Numbered from the stretch's first letter, positions 37,836-49,135 are shown. The stretch: DNA of 58,906 nucleotides from Pelistega indica (GCF_000506865.1 NZ_AYSV01000066.1:1-58906); one strand, 5' to 3'. Translations and numbers: made by a program. The notes: generated from the letters alone by a model not told the origin.

Positions 37836-40140
37836 TTATTCTTTCTCAGATAATAAGGCTTCATTACCTGTTGAATTTACGGCAGGTGCATGAGGCTGAA
37901 AATCTAGTTTTAAAGAGTGGTCATCATTAATATCTACTTGCACTGAGCCACCATCAACCAATTTACCAAATAATAATTCTTCCGCTAAGGCTTTACGAAT
38001 CATGTCTTGGATTAAACGTTGCATAGGTCTTGCCCCCATCACTGGATCAAAGCCTTTCTCTGCTAGATATTCTCTTAATTTATCCGAGAAAGTCGCTTCA
38101 ACTTTCTTAACAGCTAATTGATTTTCTAGCTCTAATAAGAATTTATCCACAACACGCAGAATAATGTCTTGGGTTAATGGTGCAAATGGAATAATCGCAT
38201 CTAAACGATTGCGGAATTCAGGGGTAAATAGACGTTTAATTTCCACCATTTCGTCCCCTGCTTGGCGACTATTATTAAATCCAATGGATTTACTATTAAG
38301 TAATTGTGCACCAGCATTGGTAGTCATAATAATCACGACATTTCGGAAATCCGCTTTACGACCATTATTATCAGTTAAAGAGCCATTATCCATTACCTGC
38401 AATAAAATATTGAAAATATCAGGATGAGCTTTTTCAATTTCATCCAACAATAAAACAGCATGTGGGTTTTTGGTAATTTGCTCTGTTAATAAGCCACCTT
38501 GGTCAAAGCCTACATAACCGGGAGGCGCGCCAATTAAACGAGATACAGCATGACGCTCCATATATTCTGACATATCAAAACGGATAAGCTCTACACCCAA
38601 AATCTGCGCTAACTGTTTTGCTACTTCTGTTTTACCCACACCAGTAGGACCGGAAAATAAGAATGAACCAATTGGTTTATCCAATTTACCTAAACCAGAA
38701 CGTGACATTTTAATCACTGCTGTCAGTGCTTCAATAGCTTGATTTTGACCAAAAACCAAGGTTTTGAGATCGCGTTCTAGCGTTTGATAATTTATTAATA
38801 TCATCTGAGGATACCGTTTGTGCAGGAATTTTAGCCATCTTACTAATAATGGCATCAATCTCAGCCTTACCAATAATTTTCTTTTGTTTCGATTTAGGTA
38901 ATAAGCGTTGTGCTGCACCTGCCTCATCAATAACATCAATAGCCTTGTCAGGCAAATGTCTGTCATTCAAATAACGAGCAGATAACTCAGCCGCCGCTTC
39001 AAGTGCCGCATTCGCATATTTCACTTGATGATGTTCTTCAAAACGAGACTTTAGACCTTTTAAAATAGCAATTGTGTCATTGATAGAGGGTTCTTCAATA
39101 TCAATCTTTTGGAAACGTCTTGATAAGGCATGATCTTTCTCAAAAATACCACGGTATTCTTTAAAGGTAGTTGCCCCCATACAACGTAAACGACCAGACG
39201 ATAATGCAGGCTTCAATAAGTTTGAGGCATCCATGGAACTGCCCGAAGTTGAACCAGCCCCAATAATGGTATGAATTTCATCAACAAATAAAATGGCATT
39301 AGGCTTTTGTTCAATTTCTTTGAGTAAATTTTTTAACCGTTGCTCAAAATCACCTCGATATTTAGTACCTGCTAATAACACACCAATATCTAATCCATAT
39401 ACAACAGCATCCTTAAGAATCTCTGGTACAGCATTATCTATAATTCTTAATGCAAGTCCTTCGGCAATCGCTGTCTTACCGACGCCAGCCTCACCCACTA
39501 ATAGGGGATTATTTTTGCGACGACGACATAACACTTGAATAACACGTTCAAGCTCTGCATCACGACCTATCAAGGGATCAATCTTGCCGTTTGCAGCTAA
39601 TTCATTGTAATTAATCGTATAAAGTTCAAGTGCTGATTTTTTGTCCTTATCATCAGCTTGTTGCTTGTTATCGCCTTGTGCACTCACTGGCTCAGATTCA
39701 CTTGGTCCATGGGCAATAAATTGGGTCACTTTTAAGCGCGTAATCCCTTGCTCTTCTAAAAAGAAGACAGCATGAGTATCTTTTTCTGAAAACATAGACG
39801 CAATAATATGTGCCCCGGTCACCCCCTCTCCTCGTTGTACCTTATCTCCTAGACTTAATACCGCACGTTGAATAATGCGTTGAAAACCTAACGTAGGCTG
39901 CACATCAAAATCCTTGGCGATAGCTTCCTCAGATAATTTAGGCGTATTCTCATCAATAAAGGCATCTAATTTTCGATATAGCGTAGGCAAATCAGCTCCA
40001 CACCCCTCTAGCACAGCTTTAGCTGAAGGATTATCTAATAATGCTAACAATAAATGCTCTACTGTCAAAAATTCATGATGCGCCAATCTAGCCATCACAG
40101 AGGCTTTTTGCAAAGAAACCTCTAAATCCTGAGAAATCAT
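37836..40140 (-). CDS. clpA: ATP-dependent Clp protease ATP-binding subunit ClpA (frameshifted)
   Basis: The AAA+ unfoldase partner of ClpP, about 767 aa after correction. The N-domain (1-150) has two Clp_N repeats; AAA1 has GEAGVGKTAIAEG and ILFVDEIHT; AAA2 has SGPTGVGKTEVAKQ and VLLLDEIEKAHPD. The frame breaks between the two AAA domains at TTT 38783-38785 on the plus strand. Removing one base gives NKLSTLERDLKTLVFGQ, the expected linker. The ATG at 40140 lies 28 bp after clpS, so clpS-clpA form an operon as in E. coli. Confidence 0.94.
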
Positions 40141-40168
40141 ACTATCTCCAAAACGAAGAACTCACTCA

Positions 40169-40462
40169 CTAAGCTTGTTCCATCACACATAACAATGGAT
40201 ATTGATGCTCTCGTGAATAAGAATTAACCTGTGCCACCTTAGTGGCAGCAATATCTTTGGTATAAGTACCACAAATACCTTTACCTTTAAAATGCACTTC
40301 CAGCATAATCTGGGTCGCCTCATCTTCAGACTTATGAAAGAAAATTTTTAGTATATTTACTACAAAATCCATGGGCGTAAAGTCATCATTTAGCAAAACC
40401 ACCACATACGGTGTAGGTGGTTTGACTTGTATAGACTGCTCAGTTGCAACACCAGTACTCAT
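40169..40462 (-). CDS. clpS: ATP-dependent Clp protease adaptor ClpS
   Basis: A 97-aa N-recognin that delivers N-degron substrates to ClpA. It has the flexible N-terminal tail, the binding block [15 protein letters not shown] with the Asn-Asp pair that holds the substrate amino group, [16 protein letters not shown] and the C-terminal Cys-Val-Met ending. It is upstream of clpA and divergent from the cold shock gene, with a 170-bp gap shared by both promoters. Confidence 0.96.
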   Translation of the reverse strand: MSTGVATEQSIQVKPPTPYVVVLLNDDFTPMDFVVNILKIFFHKSEDEATQIMLEVHFKGKGICGTYTKDIAATKVAQVNSYSREHQYPLLCVMEQA

Positions 40463-40632
40463 AATATAAGGTTAAAAAATTAAAATACAATCATCATCAA
40501 GGTTACCATTTTAACGATTTCTATCGTTTACTTACAGAGTATTAGTAGTTTCATGGATTGACGCCATGCAAAATCAGCTTTATATTCTGTGACATAACAA
40601 CACTGTAACTAAAATTGAAGTGAGGAGACGTT

Positions 40633-40872
40633 ATGTCTGAAAATGTAACAACAGAAACAACAAACAAACAATTAGGCACTGTTAAATGGTTTAATGATGC
40701 CAAAGGGTTTGGTTTCATTACTCCGGATGGTAGCTCAGAAGACCTTTTTGCACACTTTTCTGCCATTCAAATGTCTGGTTTCAAAACCCTAAAAGAAGGG
40801 CAACGCGTCAGTTTTGAACTAGCAGATGGCCCTAAGGGTAAACTAGCTCTTAATATTACCGAAGCTAAGTAA
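40633..40872 (+). CDS. Cold shock protein, CspA family
   Basis: A 79-aa single-domain OB-fold RNA chaperone. It has [16 protein letters not shown] with RNP1 and DLFAHFSAI with RNP2. A short Ser/Asn/Thr N-terminal extension precedes the domain. The ribosome-binding site GGAG lies 7 nt before the ATG. Pairing with divergent clpS is common in proteobacteria. A terminator follows closely. Whether it is cold induced cannot be judged from the sequence. Confidence 0.95.
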   Translation: MSENVTTETTNKQLGTVKWFNDAKGFGFITPDGSSEDLFAHFSAIQMSGFKTLKEGQRVSFELADGPKGKLALNITEAK

Positions 40873-40909
40873 TGTAATGTTGACTCCTATAAGCTATTTA
40901 TAGGAATTT

Positions 40910-40956
40910 AAAAGAGCGTTAAGTTTTGACATAACAACTTCCTAACGCTCTTTTTA
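40910..40956 (+). terminator. Terminator of the cold shock gene
   Basis: Arms AAAGAGCGTTA (40911-40921) and TAACGCTCTTT (40943-40953) form an 11-bp stem, with a further AGTT/AACT pairing inside, then TTTTT. A small hairpin CCTATAA-GCTAT-TTATAGG precedes it at 40886-40904. Confidence 0.88.
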
Positions 40957-40999
40957 ACCGCTACAATGACAATATCTTAACTTATTTCTGGTGGGTATT

Positions 41000-41497
41000 G
41001 TGTTCAAATCCTTTCTTAACTTGCTACGTTATGTTTCTCTTAGCAAACTTGCCCTTATTAGTTTAACTCCTGTCGCTTTTGCAGCAAATCTTACACTACA
41101 TTCCCTAGATGACGTTATTAAACAACATAAGCTAACTTACCAAAGCACGCTAGAAATTAATTCTCATAGAATCAGCACTGAAGTTGTAGATAATAATCAA
41201 ACCAGAGCACGTGGTCTCATGTTTAGAGCTTCTCTTCCCGCCGATGCTGGTATGCTTTTTGTATTTGATGATGAGAAAACACGCTGTTTTTGGATGAAAA
41301 ATACATTTATTCCTCTATCCATTGCTTATATAAATGCCGAAGGCAAAATTATTGACATTAGAAACATGGAGCCACAGGATCAAACATCTATCTGTTCTGC
41401 TGAGCCTGCTAAGTTTGCCTTAGAAGTCAATCAAGGTTGGTTTGAAAAACACAAAGTCTCTATTGGTGATACTATTTGGGTAGTCAATACTAACTAA
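41000..41497 (+). CDS. Secreted DUF192 family protein
   Basis: A protein of about 165 aa with a Sec-type signal peptide (hydrophobic LALISLTPVAFAA). The DUF192 domain follows: RARGLMFRASLPADAGMLFVF, CFWMKNTFIPLSIAYI and the C-terminal LEVNQGWFEKHKVSIGD. The function of the family is unknown; structures show a compact beta-barrel. I prefer the GTG at 41000, which has GGTGGG just upstream, over the GTG at 40991; both give a signal peptide. The lipoprotein gene follows after 60 bp. Confidence 0.85.
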   Translation: MFKSFLNLLRYVSLSKLALISLTPVAFAANLTLHSLDDVIKQHKLTYQSTLEINSHRISTEVVDNNQTRARGLMFRASLPADAGMLFVFDDEKTRCFWMKNTFIPLSIAYINAEGKIIDIRNMEPQDQTSICSAEPAKFALEVNQGWFEKHKVSIGDTIWVVNTN

Positions 41498-41557
41498 TTG
41501 AGTACAATTAAAGATAACATAAGCCACTAACTCTTTTTTTTAAAGTTAAAGGTCACA

Positions 41558-41941
41558 ATGATGAAAATACGCTATACTTTACTTGCACTATGTAGTACTT
41601 CCCTTATAAGTGCTTGCTCAACAACAGATCTTTTTGATAGTACGCCTCGCTATCCGCATCTAGTCACTACAATGGATAAAGAGCAAGCAAATATTCCTGT
41701 TAAATTTATTGCCTCTTGTCTACAAGAAAAATTAAAAGCAAAATATCCTGCTGCGAGCCTAACATATATCATGCAAAATTATTATGATGGAATGATTCCT
41801 GGTCCAGAGGCAGATAAACCTAGAGCTGTTTACGATATTTTTGGCTCTACAGATGATATTAATGGCAAAATTACACTTCAACAAGAGACACCGATTGACC
41901 CTGCACTAACAGAGTTATTCCGCTCTTGCTTAAGAAACTAA
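41558..41941 (+). CDS. Hypothetical lipoprotein
   Basis: A 127-aa protein with a lipoprotein signal ending in the lipobox LISAC. The mature domain has Cys in IASCLQEKLKAKYP and near the C-terminus (FRSCLRN), which may form a disulfide. I recognise no family or motif. AAAGG lies 5 nt before the first of two adjacent ATG codons. It stands between the DUF192 gene and the convergent oxyR and may be co-transcribed with the former. Confidence 0.75.
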   Translation: MMKIRYTLLALCSTSLISACSTTDLFDSTPRYPHLVTTMDKEQANIPVKFIASCLQEKLKAKYPAASLTYIMQNYYDGMIPGPEADKPRAVYDIFGSTDDINGKITLQQETPIDPALTELFRSCLRN

Positions 41942-41972
41942 GAATGCCCAAATTGAGATGATGCATTGGTAT

Positions 41973-42902
41973 TTAGTCAACCATTGTTACACCAAATAAG
42001 CCAGACTCTTTAATAGCCTTTACCAGTGCATCAATAGCGGGTTGACGTGTAAAGCTACGTCTCCATGCCAAAACAACATCCCTACTAGGCACAGGGTCAG
42101 CTAACGGTATATAACGTACCAAACTATTCTCCTCTGTACTTATTTCAGGCACTGCACTTTTAGGCAATAAAGTGATTCCCAACCCTGCCGCTACCATATG
42201 GCGAATCGTTTCTAGTGAGGAGCCTTCAAAGGAGCGTTGAATTCCTTCTTCCGTTGAAGAATAACGTGACATCTCTGGACACACCTCTAAAACCTGATCT
42301 CTGAAACAATGTCCACTTCCAAGTAGCAACATTGTTTCTTGTTTAAGTTCTTCAGTCGTAATACTTAAAGCATTTGCCCATCGATGATTCACAGGAACGG
42401 CCGCAATAAATTCCTCTTTATATAAAGGTTCTATTTCAAGCCCAGAGTCTGGCAATGGTAACGCCATAATAGCGCAATCAATTTCTCCTAACCGTAATAA
42501 CTCCAACAGCCTAACTGTGAAATTTTCTTGTAGAATCAATGGCATCTGTGGTGTCAGTTCTAATTGACGACGTACTAACTTTGGTAACAGATACGGACCA
42601 ATAGTATAAATCACCCCTACTTTTAAGGGACCTTCTAAAGGATCATGACCTTGTCTTGCAATCTCTTTTAAATAACTACTGGCTTCAAGAATTTTTTGAG
42701 CTTGAGTGACAATACGCTGACCAATACCAGTCACTGACACTTCACTACCACCTCGCTCAAAGATAGCAACCCCTAACTCATCTTCTAATTTTTTGATTGC
42801 TACAGATAATGTGGGCTGGCTAACAAAACAGGCTTCAGCAGCTCGACCAAAATGTTTCTCACGTGCTACAGCAATCACATATTTCAACTCAATTAATGTC
42901 AT
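41973..42902 (-). CDS. oxyR: Hydrogen-peroxide-sensing LysR regulator OxyR
   Basis: A 309-aa LysR-type activator. The N-terminal HTH is in HFGRAAEACFVSQPTLSVAIKKLE (about 17-40, cited in part). The redox-active pair is exact: Cys199 and Cys208 in SGHCFRDQVLEVC, the same numbers as in E. coli OxyR, so disulfide sensing should be intact. It lies downstream of recG on the same strand with a 126-bp AT-rich gap, as in Bordetella relatives. No katA or ahpC is in the window. Confidence 0.95.
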   Translation of the reverse strand: MTLIELKYVIAVAREKHFGRAAEACFVSQPTLSVAIKKLEDELGVAIFERGGSEVSVTGIGQRIVTQAQKILEASSYLKEIARQGHDPLEGPLKVGVIYTIGPYLLPKLVRRQLELTPQMPLILQENFTVRLLELLRLGEIDCAIMALPLPDSGLEIEPLYKEEFIAAVPVNHRWANALSITTEELKQETMLLLGSGHCFRDQVLEVCPEMSRYSSTEEGIQRSFEGSSLETIRHMVAAGLGITLLPKSAVPEISTEENSLVRYIPLADPVPSRDVVLAWRRSFTRQPAIDALVKAIKESGLFGVTMVD

Positions 42903-43028
42903 ATGCTACCTCCACCTACCCCTATTAATAAAAATTACCTATCAATTCTAACGTAAAAAATTAAAAAATCTATAAAAAACACTATTTTTTACAATTAAAT
43001 ATTATTGATTAATAGTTTTTGTTTATAA

Positions 43029-45065
43029 TTAAGATCGTAAATAATCCGTTTTGCCTTTTAACCAACGTTCTACATGTTGGTGGGCTAGTTCTGGATAGTG
43101 TTGAAGAAACAGCATAGCGCCTTCTCTGGCTTTTTCAACTAAGTTAGCATCACTATGTACATCAGCAAAACGCAATAACTGTTCACCTGATTGTCGCAAG
43201 CCTAAAAACTCTCCGGGACCACGCTGTTCCAAATCTCGACGGGCAATTTCAAAACCATCATTTGTTTCATGAAGTGCTTTTAAACGATATTTGGCTGTAT
43301 TAGATAAAGGATTTTGATATAACAAAATACAAACAGAGGCAATATCACCACGACCTACCCTACCTCTTAATTGATGTAGCTGTGCTAAACCAAAACGCTC
43401 CGCATGCTCAATAACCATAATACTAGCATTAGGCACGTCTACACCCACCTCAATCACTGTAGTTGCTACCAAGATGGCCAATTCACGATTAGCAAACGCT
43501 TGCATCACCTGCGCTTTTTCTTTAGCAGCCATACGTCCATGCAATAAACCAATTTTTAAATCAGGCAAATATTCTTGAATATATTGATAGGTATCAACAG
43601 CGGTTTGTAATTGCAATGTTTCACTTTCCTCAACCAATGGACATACCCAATACACTTGCTTACCACTCTGGCACTCTACCCTCAAATGATTCAACAACTC
43701 ATCACGTCGTTCATTTAACATTAACTTAGTTAAAATTGTCTGCCGCCCCGGTGGTAATTCATCAATAATAGAAACATCAACATCCGCCAAATAACTCATG
43801 GCTAAGGTTCGTGGAATGGGTGTAGCACTCATATTTAACTGATGAGGCACGATATCTAATTGACTATCTTCCCCTTTCTTACTGAGACTTAAACGCTGCC
43901 CCACGCCAAAACGATGCTGTTCATCAATAATCATCAAGGCTAGGTTTGCAAACTCAACCCCCTTCTGAATTAATGCTTGAGTCCCAATAATCAGTTGAGC
44001 CTCACCAGACTGTATTTTTTCTAATGCCTCACGTTTTTCTTTTACTTTTAAACTACCCGATAGCCATACCACCTCAATTGACGTATGCTCAAACCATTTT
44101 TTCATTTTATAAAAATGCTGCTCTGCCAAAATCTCCGTTGGTGCCATAATCGCTACTTGTTGATGATTTTGTAAAACTAATGCTGCTGTTAAAGCGGCAA
44201 CAATGGTTTTACCACTCCCTACATCACCTTGTAATAAGCGATGCATGGGGTATGGCTTAAGTAAATCTTGTTTTATTTCCTGAATGACACGTTGCTGTGC
44301 GGCCGTTAGAGGTAATCCAAATGTTTTAAGTACCTTATCAAATAACAACGTATCATCAAACGTTAATTTAGGTGCATTTAACTGAGTCCTGGCTTGTCTA
44401 GCCAAATACAAAGCTATTTGTTGTGCTAATAATTCATCAAATTTAATCCGCTGCCACGCTGGATGTGTTTTATCCAATAAGGCATATGTATTTTCATGTT
44501 GGCTAGGATTATGCAGTATAAAAATCGATTCTTTAAGTGAAGGAAGGTGAAATTTTTCCTTAATTTCCTCTGGAACCGTATCCTTAAAATCTACACGTGA
44601 TAAAGCTGCCAAAATCGCCTTTCGTAGCACTGGTTGAGTTAAACCTTCAGTACTTGGATAAACCGGTGTAAGTGTTTGCGGTAGGCTTTGACCCGCTTTA
44701 GATATTTTGGGGTGAATAATTTCATACCCCCACATACTACTACCTCGTACCTCTCCCCTGATTCTTATTAAGCCAGCTTTTTCTAATTGTGCTTTTTGGC
44801 TGCCATAAAAATGAATCCAGCGTAAACTTATTTTCCCAGTCGCATCTTTAAACGTTGCCGTTAATTGTTTACGATGACCATATGATACCGCTACATTTTC
44901 AACAACGCCTTCTAGTTGAGCTACTTGTCCCGGATAAATATCGGCAATGTGATGAATTTGGGTTTCATCTTCATAACGTAGTGGCAAATGAAAGACAAAA
45001 TCACTATCTGACACCAAACCAAGTGCCTGCATTTTCTCTTCTGATGCTGTTCGTTTGACTGCCAT
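43029..45065 (-). CDS. recG: ATP-dependent DNA helicase RecG
   Basis: A 678-aa fork-reversal helicase. The N-terminal wedge/OB domain covers 1-200, then the SF2 helicase core has Walker A LLQGDVGSGKT, Walker B IDEQHRFG, motif III MSATPIPRTL, a GLLHGRM motif and motif VI HQLRGRVGRGD. The C-terminal TRG region, with the conserved GPGEFLGLRQSG, is present. It is full length and lies between ridA and oxyR, all on the minus strand. Confidence 0.96.
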   Translation of the reverse strand: MAVKRTASEEKMQALGLVSDSDFVFHLPLRYEDETQIHHIADIYPGQVAQLEGVVENVAVSYGHRKQLTATFKDATGKISLRWIHFYGSQKAQLEKAGLIRIRGEVRGSSMWGYEIIHPKISKAGQSLPQTLTPVYPSTEGLTQPVLRKAILAALSRVDFKDTVPEEIKEKFHLPSLKESIFILHNPSQHENTYALLDKTHPAWQRIKFDELLAQQIALYLARQARTQLNAPKLTFDDTLLFDKVLKTFGLPLTAAQQRVIQEIKQDLLKPYPMHRLLQGDVGSGKTIVAALTAALVLQNHQQVAIMAPTEILAEQHFYKMKKWFEHTSIEVVWLSGSLKVKEKREALEKIQSGEAQLIIGTQALIQKGVEFANLALMIIDEQHRFGVGQRLSLSKKGEDSQLDIVPHQLNMSATPIPRTLAMSYLADVDVSIIDELPPGRQTILTKLMLNERRDELLNHLRVECQSGKQVYWVCPLVEESETLQLQTAVDTYQYIQEYLPDLKIGLLHGRMAAKEKAQVMQAFANRELAILVATTVIEVGVDVPNASIMVIEHAERFGLAQLHQLRGRVGRGDIASVCILLYQNPLSNTAKYRLKALHETNDGFEIARRDLEQRGPGEFLGLRQSGEQLLRFADVHSDANLVEKAREGAMLFLQHYPELAHQHVERWLKGKTDYLRS

Positions 45066-45129
45066 ATAATCAAAATTTACACTGGACTACAGGAATAATT
45101 CTATTGGTTTAAAAGAATTACTATTTAAA

Positions 45130-45519
45130 CTAAATAACAACAATTGCCTCAACTTCAAACAACCCACCTTTAGGTAATCCACTCACTTCAACAGTTGAGC
45201 GTGCTGGAAATGGCTCTGGAATCAACTCTGACATAACTGAATTCACAATGCCAAAATTCCCTAAATCAGTCACAAATAACGTTAACTTAACAATATTTTC
45301 TAAAGATCCACCTGCCGCGTTGATAACCTCAGTTAAGTTACTAAACGCTTGACGCACTTGCTCTTCTACATTATCGGAAACTAACGCTCCTGTCGCTGGG
45401 TCTAAACCAAGCTGACCAGAAAGATAAAGGGTTTTTCCACCTTCAGCAACCACCGCTTGTGAGTATGGTCCAATTGCCGCTGGCGCTTTATCAGTATGTA
45501 CAATCGTTTTGGCTGTCAT
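45130..45519 (-). CDS. ridA: Enamine/imine deaminase RidA
   Basis: A 129-aa trimeric YjgF/RidA protein that hydrolyses reactive 2-aminoacrylate. The key Arg is residue 107 in FPARSTVEVSGLP, with the flanking AIGPYSQAV and YLSGQLGLDP blocks intact. It precedes recG by 64 bp on the same strand. The divergent TSUP gene lies 221 bp away. Confidence 0.94.
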   Translation of the reverse strand: MTAKTIVHTDKAPAAIGPYSQAVVAEGGKTLYLSGQLGLDPATGALVSDNVEEQVRQAFSNLTEVINAAGGSLENIVKLTLFVTDLGNFGIVNSVMSELIPEPFPARSTVEVSGLPKGGLFEVEAIVVI

Positions 45520-45740
45520 ATCATCGTCCTTTAAAAAAAATTATTGACTTCACTATTCTAGCAAAATTATGCATACTCACTATGTCACTAAAATAAAATA
45601 CGCTATGTTTTTACAAAATAGTGGTGCTTATTATGGTAAGCCTGTATTTATAGACTAGTAAAATCCTGATAAGATTAACCCCCTTTATTCTTTATTTATA
45701 TTAATTAGTCGATTTTATTGACTAGTAAAATTGTTTTTTT

Positions 45741-46487
45741 ATGGACAGTATTTTTTTTATTATTGCTTTTGGTGCACTTGTAGCGGGGTTCTCTCAAGGT
45801 TTATCTGGTTTTGGATTTGGTCTAGTGGCGATGTCTTTTTGGGCTTGGGTATTAGAACCTCAACTAGCTGCTGCCTTAACGGTTGTAGGAGGACTCACCG
45901 GGCAAATAGTCGCCGCATTTACTGTTCGAAGAGGGTTTGATTTAAAACTCATCCTACCCTTTATTATTGGTGGTTTAGTAGGCATCCCTATTGGCGTCTA
46001 TCTATTACCTATGTTGGATATCTATAAATTTAAAACAATCCTTGGGGTTTTCTTGATTCTATGGTGTCCTTTTATGTTATTTGCCAATCGTCTGCCTAAG
46101 CTAACCAATACACATCGATTCTTTGACGCACTAGCTGGTATGGGCGGAGGTGTCATGGGAGGACTTGGTGGTTTCACTGGCACATTGCCAACACTTTGGT
46201 GTACTATCCGAGGTTTTGATAGAGACACTCAACGTTCCATCATTCAAAACTTCAACTTTGCCATGCTCATTGTTGTGTTAATTAGCTATATTAGTAATAG
46301 CTTAATTACCCGCAATATGCTGCCATACATTTATATTGTTTCCCCTATCGTTGTATTCACTTCTTATTTTGGGACAAAAATGTACCATGGCATTAGTCAG
46401 CAACGTTTCAAACAAATTATTTTAACGCTACTGACTTTTTCGGGAATTTCTATGTTGGTGACATCCTTACCACATTTTTTTCAATAA
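45741..46487 (+). CDS. TSUP/TauE-SafE family membrane permease
   Basis: A 248-aa inner-membrane protein with about eight hydrophobic segments. Family blocks are the Gly-rich GLSGFGFGLVAMSFWA near the N-terminus and the second-half repeat GGGVMGGLGGFTGTLPT. Members export sulfite, sulfoacetate or other organosulfur or carboxylate anions; the substrate here is unknown. It converges with ntrC, the stops being 1 bp apart. Confidence 0.87.
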   Translation: MDSIFFIIAFGALVAGFSQGLSGFGFGLVAMSFWAWVLEPQLAAALTVVGGLTGQIVAAFTVRRGFDLKLILPFIIGGLVGIPIGVYLLPMLDIYKFKTILGVFLILWCPFMLFANRLPKLTNTHRFFDALAGMGGGVMGGLGGFTGTLPTLWCTIRGFDRDTQRSIIQNFNFAMLIVVLISYISNSLITRNMLPYIYIVSPIVVFTSYFGTKMYHGISQQRFKQIILTLLTFSGISMLVTSLPHFFQ

Positions 46488-46488
46488 G

Positions 46489-48060
46489 CTACGCTTCTAG
46501 ATCCAACTCTTTTAATTTCCGCGTAACTGTATTACGGCCGATACCTAAGCGATTGGCCGTATCAATTTTTCGACCTCGATAATAGTGTAAGGCAGTCTCA
46601 ATCACGGCTTTTTCAAAGATTTTATTTAAATTATCCATGATAGATTGTTCATCTGAATTCAGCCTTTTTTGTACCTCTAATCGTAATAACTCTTCCCAAT
46701 CACTAGGAAAATGTTGTATTCCCCCTTGCTCTGCAATTGTAATATCTGCTTTGCCGACATTGTTATAAGGGCTTACTGAGTGTGATCCTTGCTCATATGA
46801 TAATGGCTGCGTCTGATGCGTTAATTGACTACCCTTAGTGGTAGATCCCATCTCTACTTTGGCACTAAGACTTGCTAACAACTCTGGAGGTAAATCATCC
46901 ATAGTTATTAGACTTGCTGGAGACATCACTGTCAGCCAATGGCAGAAATTTTCTAATTGACGCACATTGCCGGGAAAATCAAATTGACATAAAGCCTCTA
47001 AGACCTCATTACTTAGTTGCTTAACAGGTACAGCTAAGCTTGCTGCCGATAAGCGAAGAAAATGCCTTGCCAATTGAGGAATATCATCCTTTCTCTCGCG
47101 TAGTGGTGGGATACGTAGACGAATAACATTCAACCGATGAAATAAGTCCTCCCTAAAAACCCCTTGCTCGACACGATCCTCTAATGGTTGATGAGTAGCC
47201 GCAATAATACGCACATCTACATGTACTGGCTGAGTGCCACCAATTCGATAAAAAGAACCTTCTGCGAGAACGCGTAGTAAACGTGTTTGTAAATCCAGTG
47301 GCATATCACCAATTTCATCCAGAAATAATGTGCCACCGTCGGCTTCCTCAAATCGACCTTTACGTAGTTGATTCGCCCCTGTAAACGCTCCTTTTTCATG
47401 CCCAAACAATTCTGCTTCGAGTAAATCCTTTGGAATAGCGGCGGCATTAATTGCTACAAACGGTTTGTTTTTACGATTACCATGCTCATGCACAGCCCGT
47501 GCAATTAATTCTTTACCTGAACCAGATTCACCCGTAATCAACACAGTCACTTTGGAAGGAGCAAGCCGTCCTATGGCCCTGAAAATCTCTTGCATAGACT
47601 TAGAATGCGATTGGGTCATCATTTTTCCCACATCAGCTGAAGACGGCGCTGGAATATCTGCACTCTCTGCCATAGATTTTTTATTCAAGTTGAGCATTTG
47701 GCTATGCTCACAAGCTCTTTGAATCAAACTAACGGCATCATTAATATCAAATGGCTTTGGTAAATAATCAAATGCACCACCTTGGAAGGCCTCAACCGTG
47801 CTATCTAAGTCAGTAAATGCTGTCATCACAATGACAACAATATCCGGATAATCATGCTTGATTTTTTTCAATAGTTCTAGCCCTGACATATCAGGCATAC
47901 GGATATCAGTTACTAGCACATGAGGTTGACTAGTCTTTAGGGCTGTAAGTAAGCTATCAACAGTATCAAACGTGGTAGCTTGTAAATGAACTCTTTGTAA
48001 TGCTTTATCTAATACCCAACGGATTCCTTGATCATCATCGATAATCCATATCTTACTCAT
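46489..48060 (-). CDS. ntrC: Nitrogen regulation response regulator NtrC (GlnG)
   Basis: A 523-aa sigma-54 activator. Receiver domain: DDD at 8-10 and the phosphorylated Asp52 in [14 protein letters not shown]+ domain: Walker A GESGSGKE, the sigma-54-contacting GAFTGA loop and Walker [13 protein letters not shown]. The C-terminal Fis-type HTH is [19 protein letters not shown]. The start [10 protein letters not shown] at 48060 overlaps the ntrB stop by 8 bp; a longer frame to 48123 lies inside ntrB. It should act on the two NtrC sites upstream of glnA. Confidence 0.96.
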   Translation of the reverse strand: MSKIWIIDDDQGIRWVLDKALQRVHLQATTFDTVDSLLTALKTSQPHVLVTDIRMPDMSGLELLKKIKHDYPDIVVIVMTAFTDLDSTVEAFQGGAFDYLPKPFDINDAVSLIQRACEHSQMLNLNKKSMAESADIPAPSSADVGKMMTQSHSKSMQEIFRAIGRLAPSKVTVLITGESGSGKELIARAVHEHGNRKNKPFVAINAAAIPKDLLEAELFGHEKGAFTGANQLRKGRFEEADGGTLFLDEIGDMPLDLQTRLLRVLAEGSFYRIGGTQPVHVDVRIIAATHQPLEDRVEQGVFREDLFHRLNVIRLRIPPLRERKDDIPQLARHFLRLSAASLAVPVKQLSNEVLEALCQFDFPGNVRQLENFCHWLTVMSPASLITMDDLPPELLASLSAKVEMGSTTKGSQLTHQTQPLSYEQGSHSVSPYNNVGKADITIAEQGGIQHFPSDWEELLRLEVQKRLNSDEQSIMDNLNKIFEKAVIETALHYYRGRKIDTANRLGIGRNTVTRKLKELDLEA

Positions 48061-49135
48061 GTGAATCCTCCATAGGTAACAACACTCTAAACTCCGTCCT
48101 ACCAGGTACTGTATCGAACTCAATTAATCCACCATGCTGGCGTACTAATTCTTGTGCTAAGCTTAAGCCCAGACCAGTCCCATTTGCTCTACCTGTCACC
48201 AAAGGATGGAAAACCCTATCTACTATATTCGCAGGTACCCCAGGACCATTATCTATCACGGATAAACACAATACCATGCGATAAATCTTATCTAGTAACA
48301 AATATCGATGTAATATTCGAGTACGCAAAATAATCTTTGGTTGTTCAATCGCTTCCTTTGCTCCTAAAATCGCTTGAGCGGCATTACCACATATATTCAA
48401 ATACACTTGAACTAATTTCGCTTTGTCTGCTTTTATATCTGGAATCGAAGCATCATAGTCGCGTACAAAAGTAATTTTTCCCTGATATTCAGCATTAAGT
48501 AAGGTAAATACCCGTTCACAAATTTCGTGTATATTAAACACTGATAATTGCAAGCCAGACTGTGCTGGTTTAATTAATCTATCCACAAGTTGCTGTAACC
48601 TATCTACCTCAGCAATAATCACTTTGGTATATTCCTGATGATCAGTATTTTCTAGCTCCAACTCTAACAGTTGGGCAGCCCCTCTAATACCACCCAATGG
48701 GTTTTTAACTTCATGGGCAAGATTTCTAAACGTTTCCTGATAGATTTCAAGTTCTCTAGCCAAGCGAATACTACGCTCTGACAAGGCTTGCTGTTCAATA
48801 GGATGTAGCTCAAGAATGATATTGTCATGACTTAAATGCATAACAGCATTCACTGTTTCTGTGGATTCAAATTTAGCAATCCCTCCAGAAAAAGCAACGG
48901 AGACAGAACGACGCTTAACAATGGTGTCAAAAGCTTTTTGAAAACTCTCTTTATCCTCAAATAAAGAAGCTACTGTAGCACCGATAAAAGAGCGCCGAGA
49001 ACGTTCAAAAAGATTTTGAGTGGCTGAATTTACCCACTCAATTTGACCTGCCTCATTGGCAACAATAATGCAGGTCAGGAGTAAATCAAATGTTTGCCAT
49101 TGTTGTGCTACAGGAGTTAACGTTGTACTAGACAT
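48053..49135 (-). CDS. ntrB: Nitrogen regulation sensor kinase NtrB (GlnL)
   Basis: A 360-aa cytosolic histidine kinase/phosphatase that controls NtrC with PII. The N-terminal PAS domain covers about 15-115, the phospho-acceptor His141 lies in LAHEVKNPLGGIRGAAQ, the N box is around NICGNAAQAI, and the G boxes are DNGPGVP and GTGLGLSLAQ. There are no membrane segments. It lies 46 bp after glnA, so glnA-ntrB-ntrC can be read from the sigma-54 promoter. Confidence 0.95.
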   Translation of the reverse strand: MSSTTLTPVAQQWQTFDLLLTCIIVANEAGQIEWVNSATQNLFERSRRSFIGATVASLFEDKESFQKAFDTIVKRRSVSVAFSGGIAKFESTETVNAVMHLSHDNIILELHPIEQQALSERSIRLARELEIYQETFRNLAHEVKNPLGGIRGAAQLLELELENTDHQEYTKVIIAEVDRLQQLVDRLIKPAQSGLQLSVFNIHEICERVFTLLNAEYQGKITFVRDYDASIPDIKADKAKLVQVYLNICGNAAQAILGAKEAIEQPKIILRTRILHRYLLLDKIYRMVLCLSVIDNGPGVPANIVDRVFHPLVTGRANGTGLGLSLAQELVRQHGGLIEFDTVPGRTEFRVLLPMEDSHE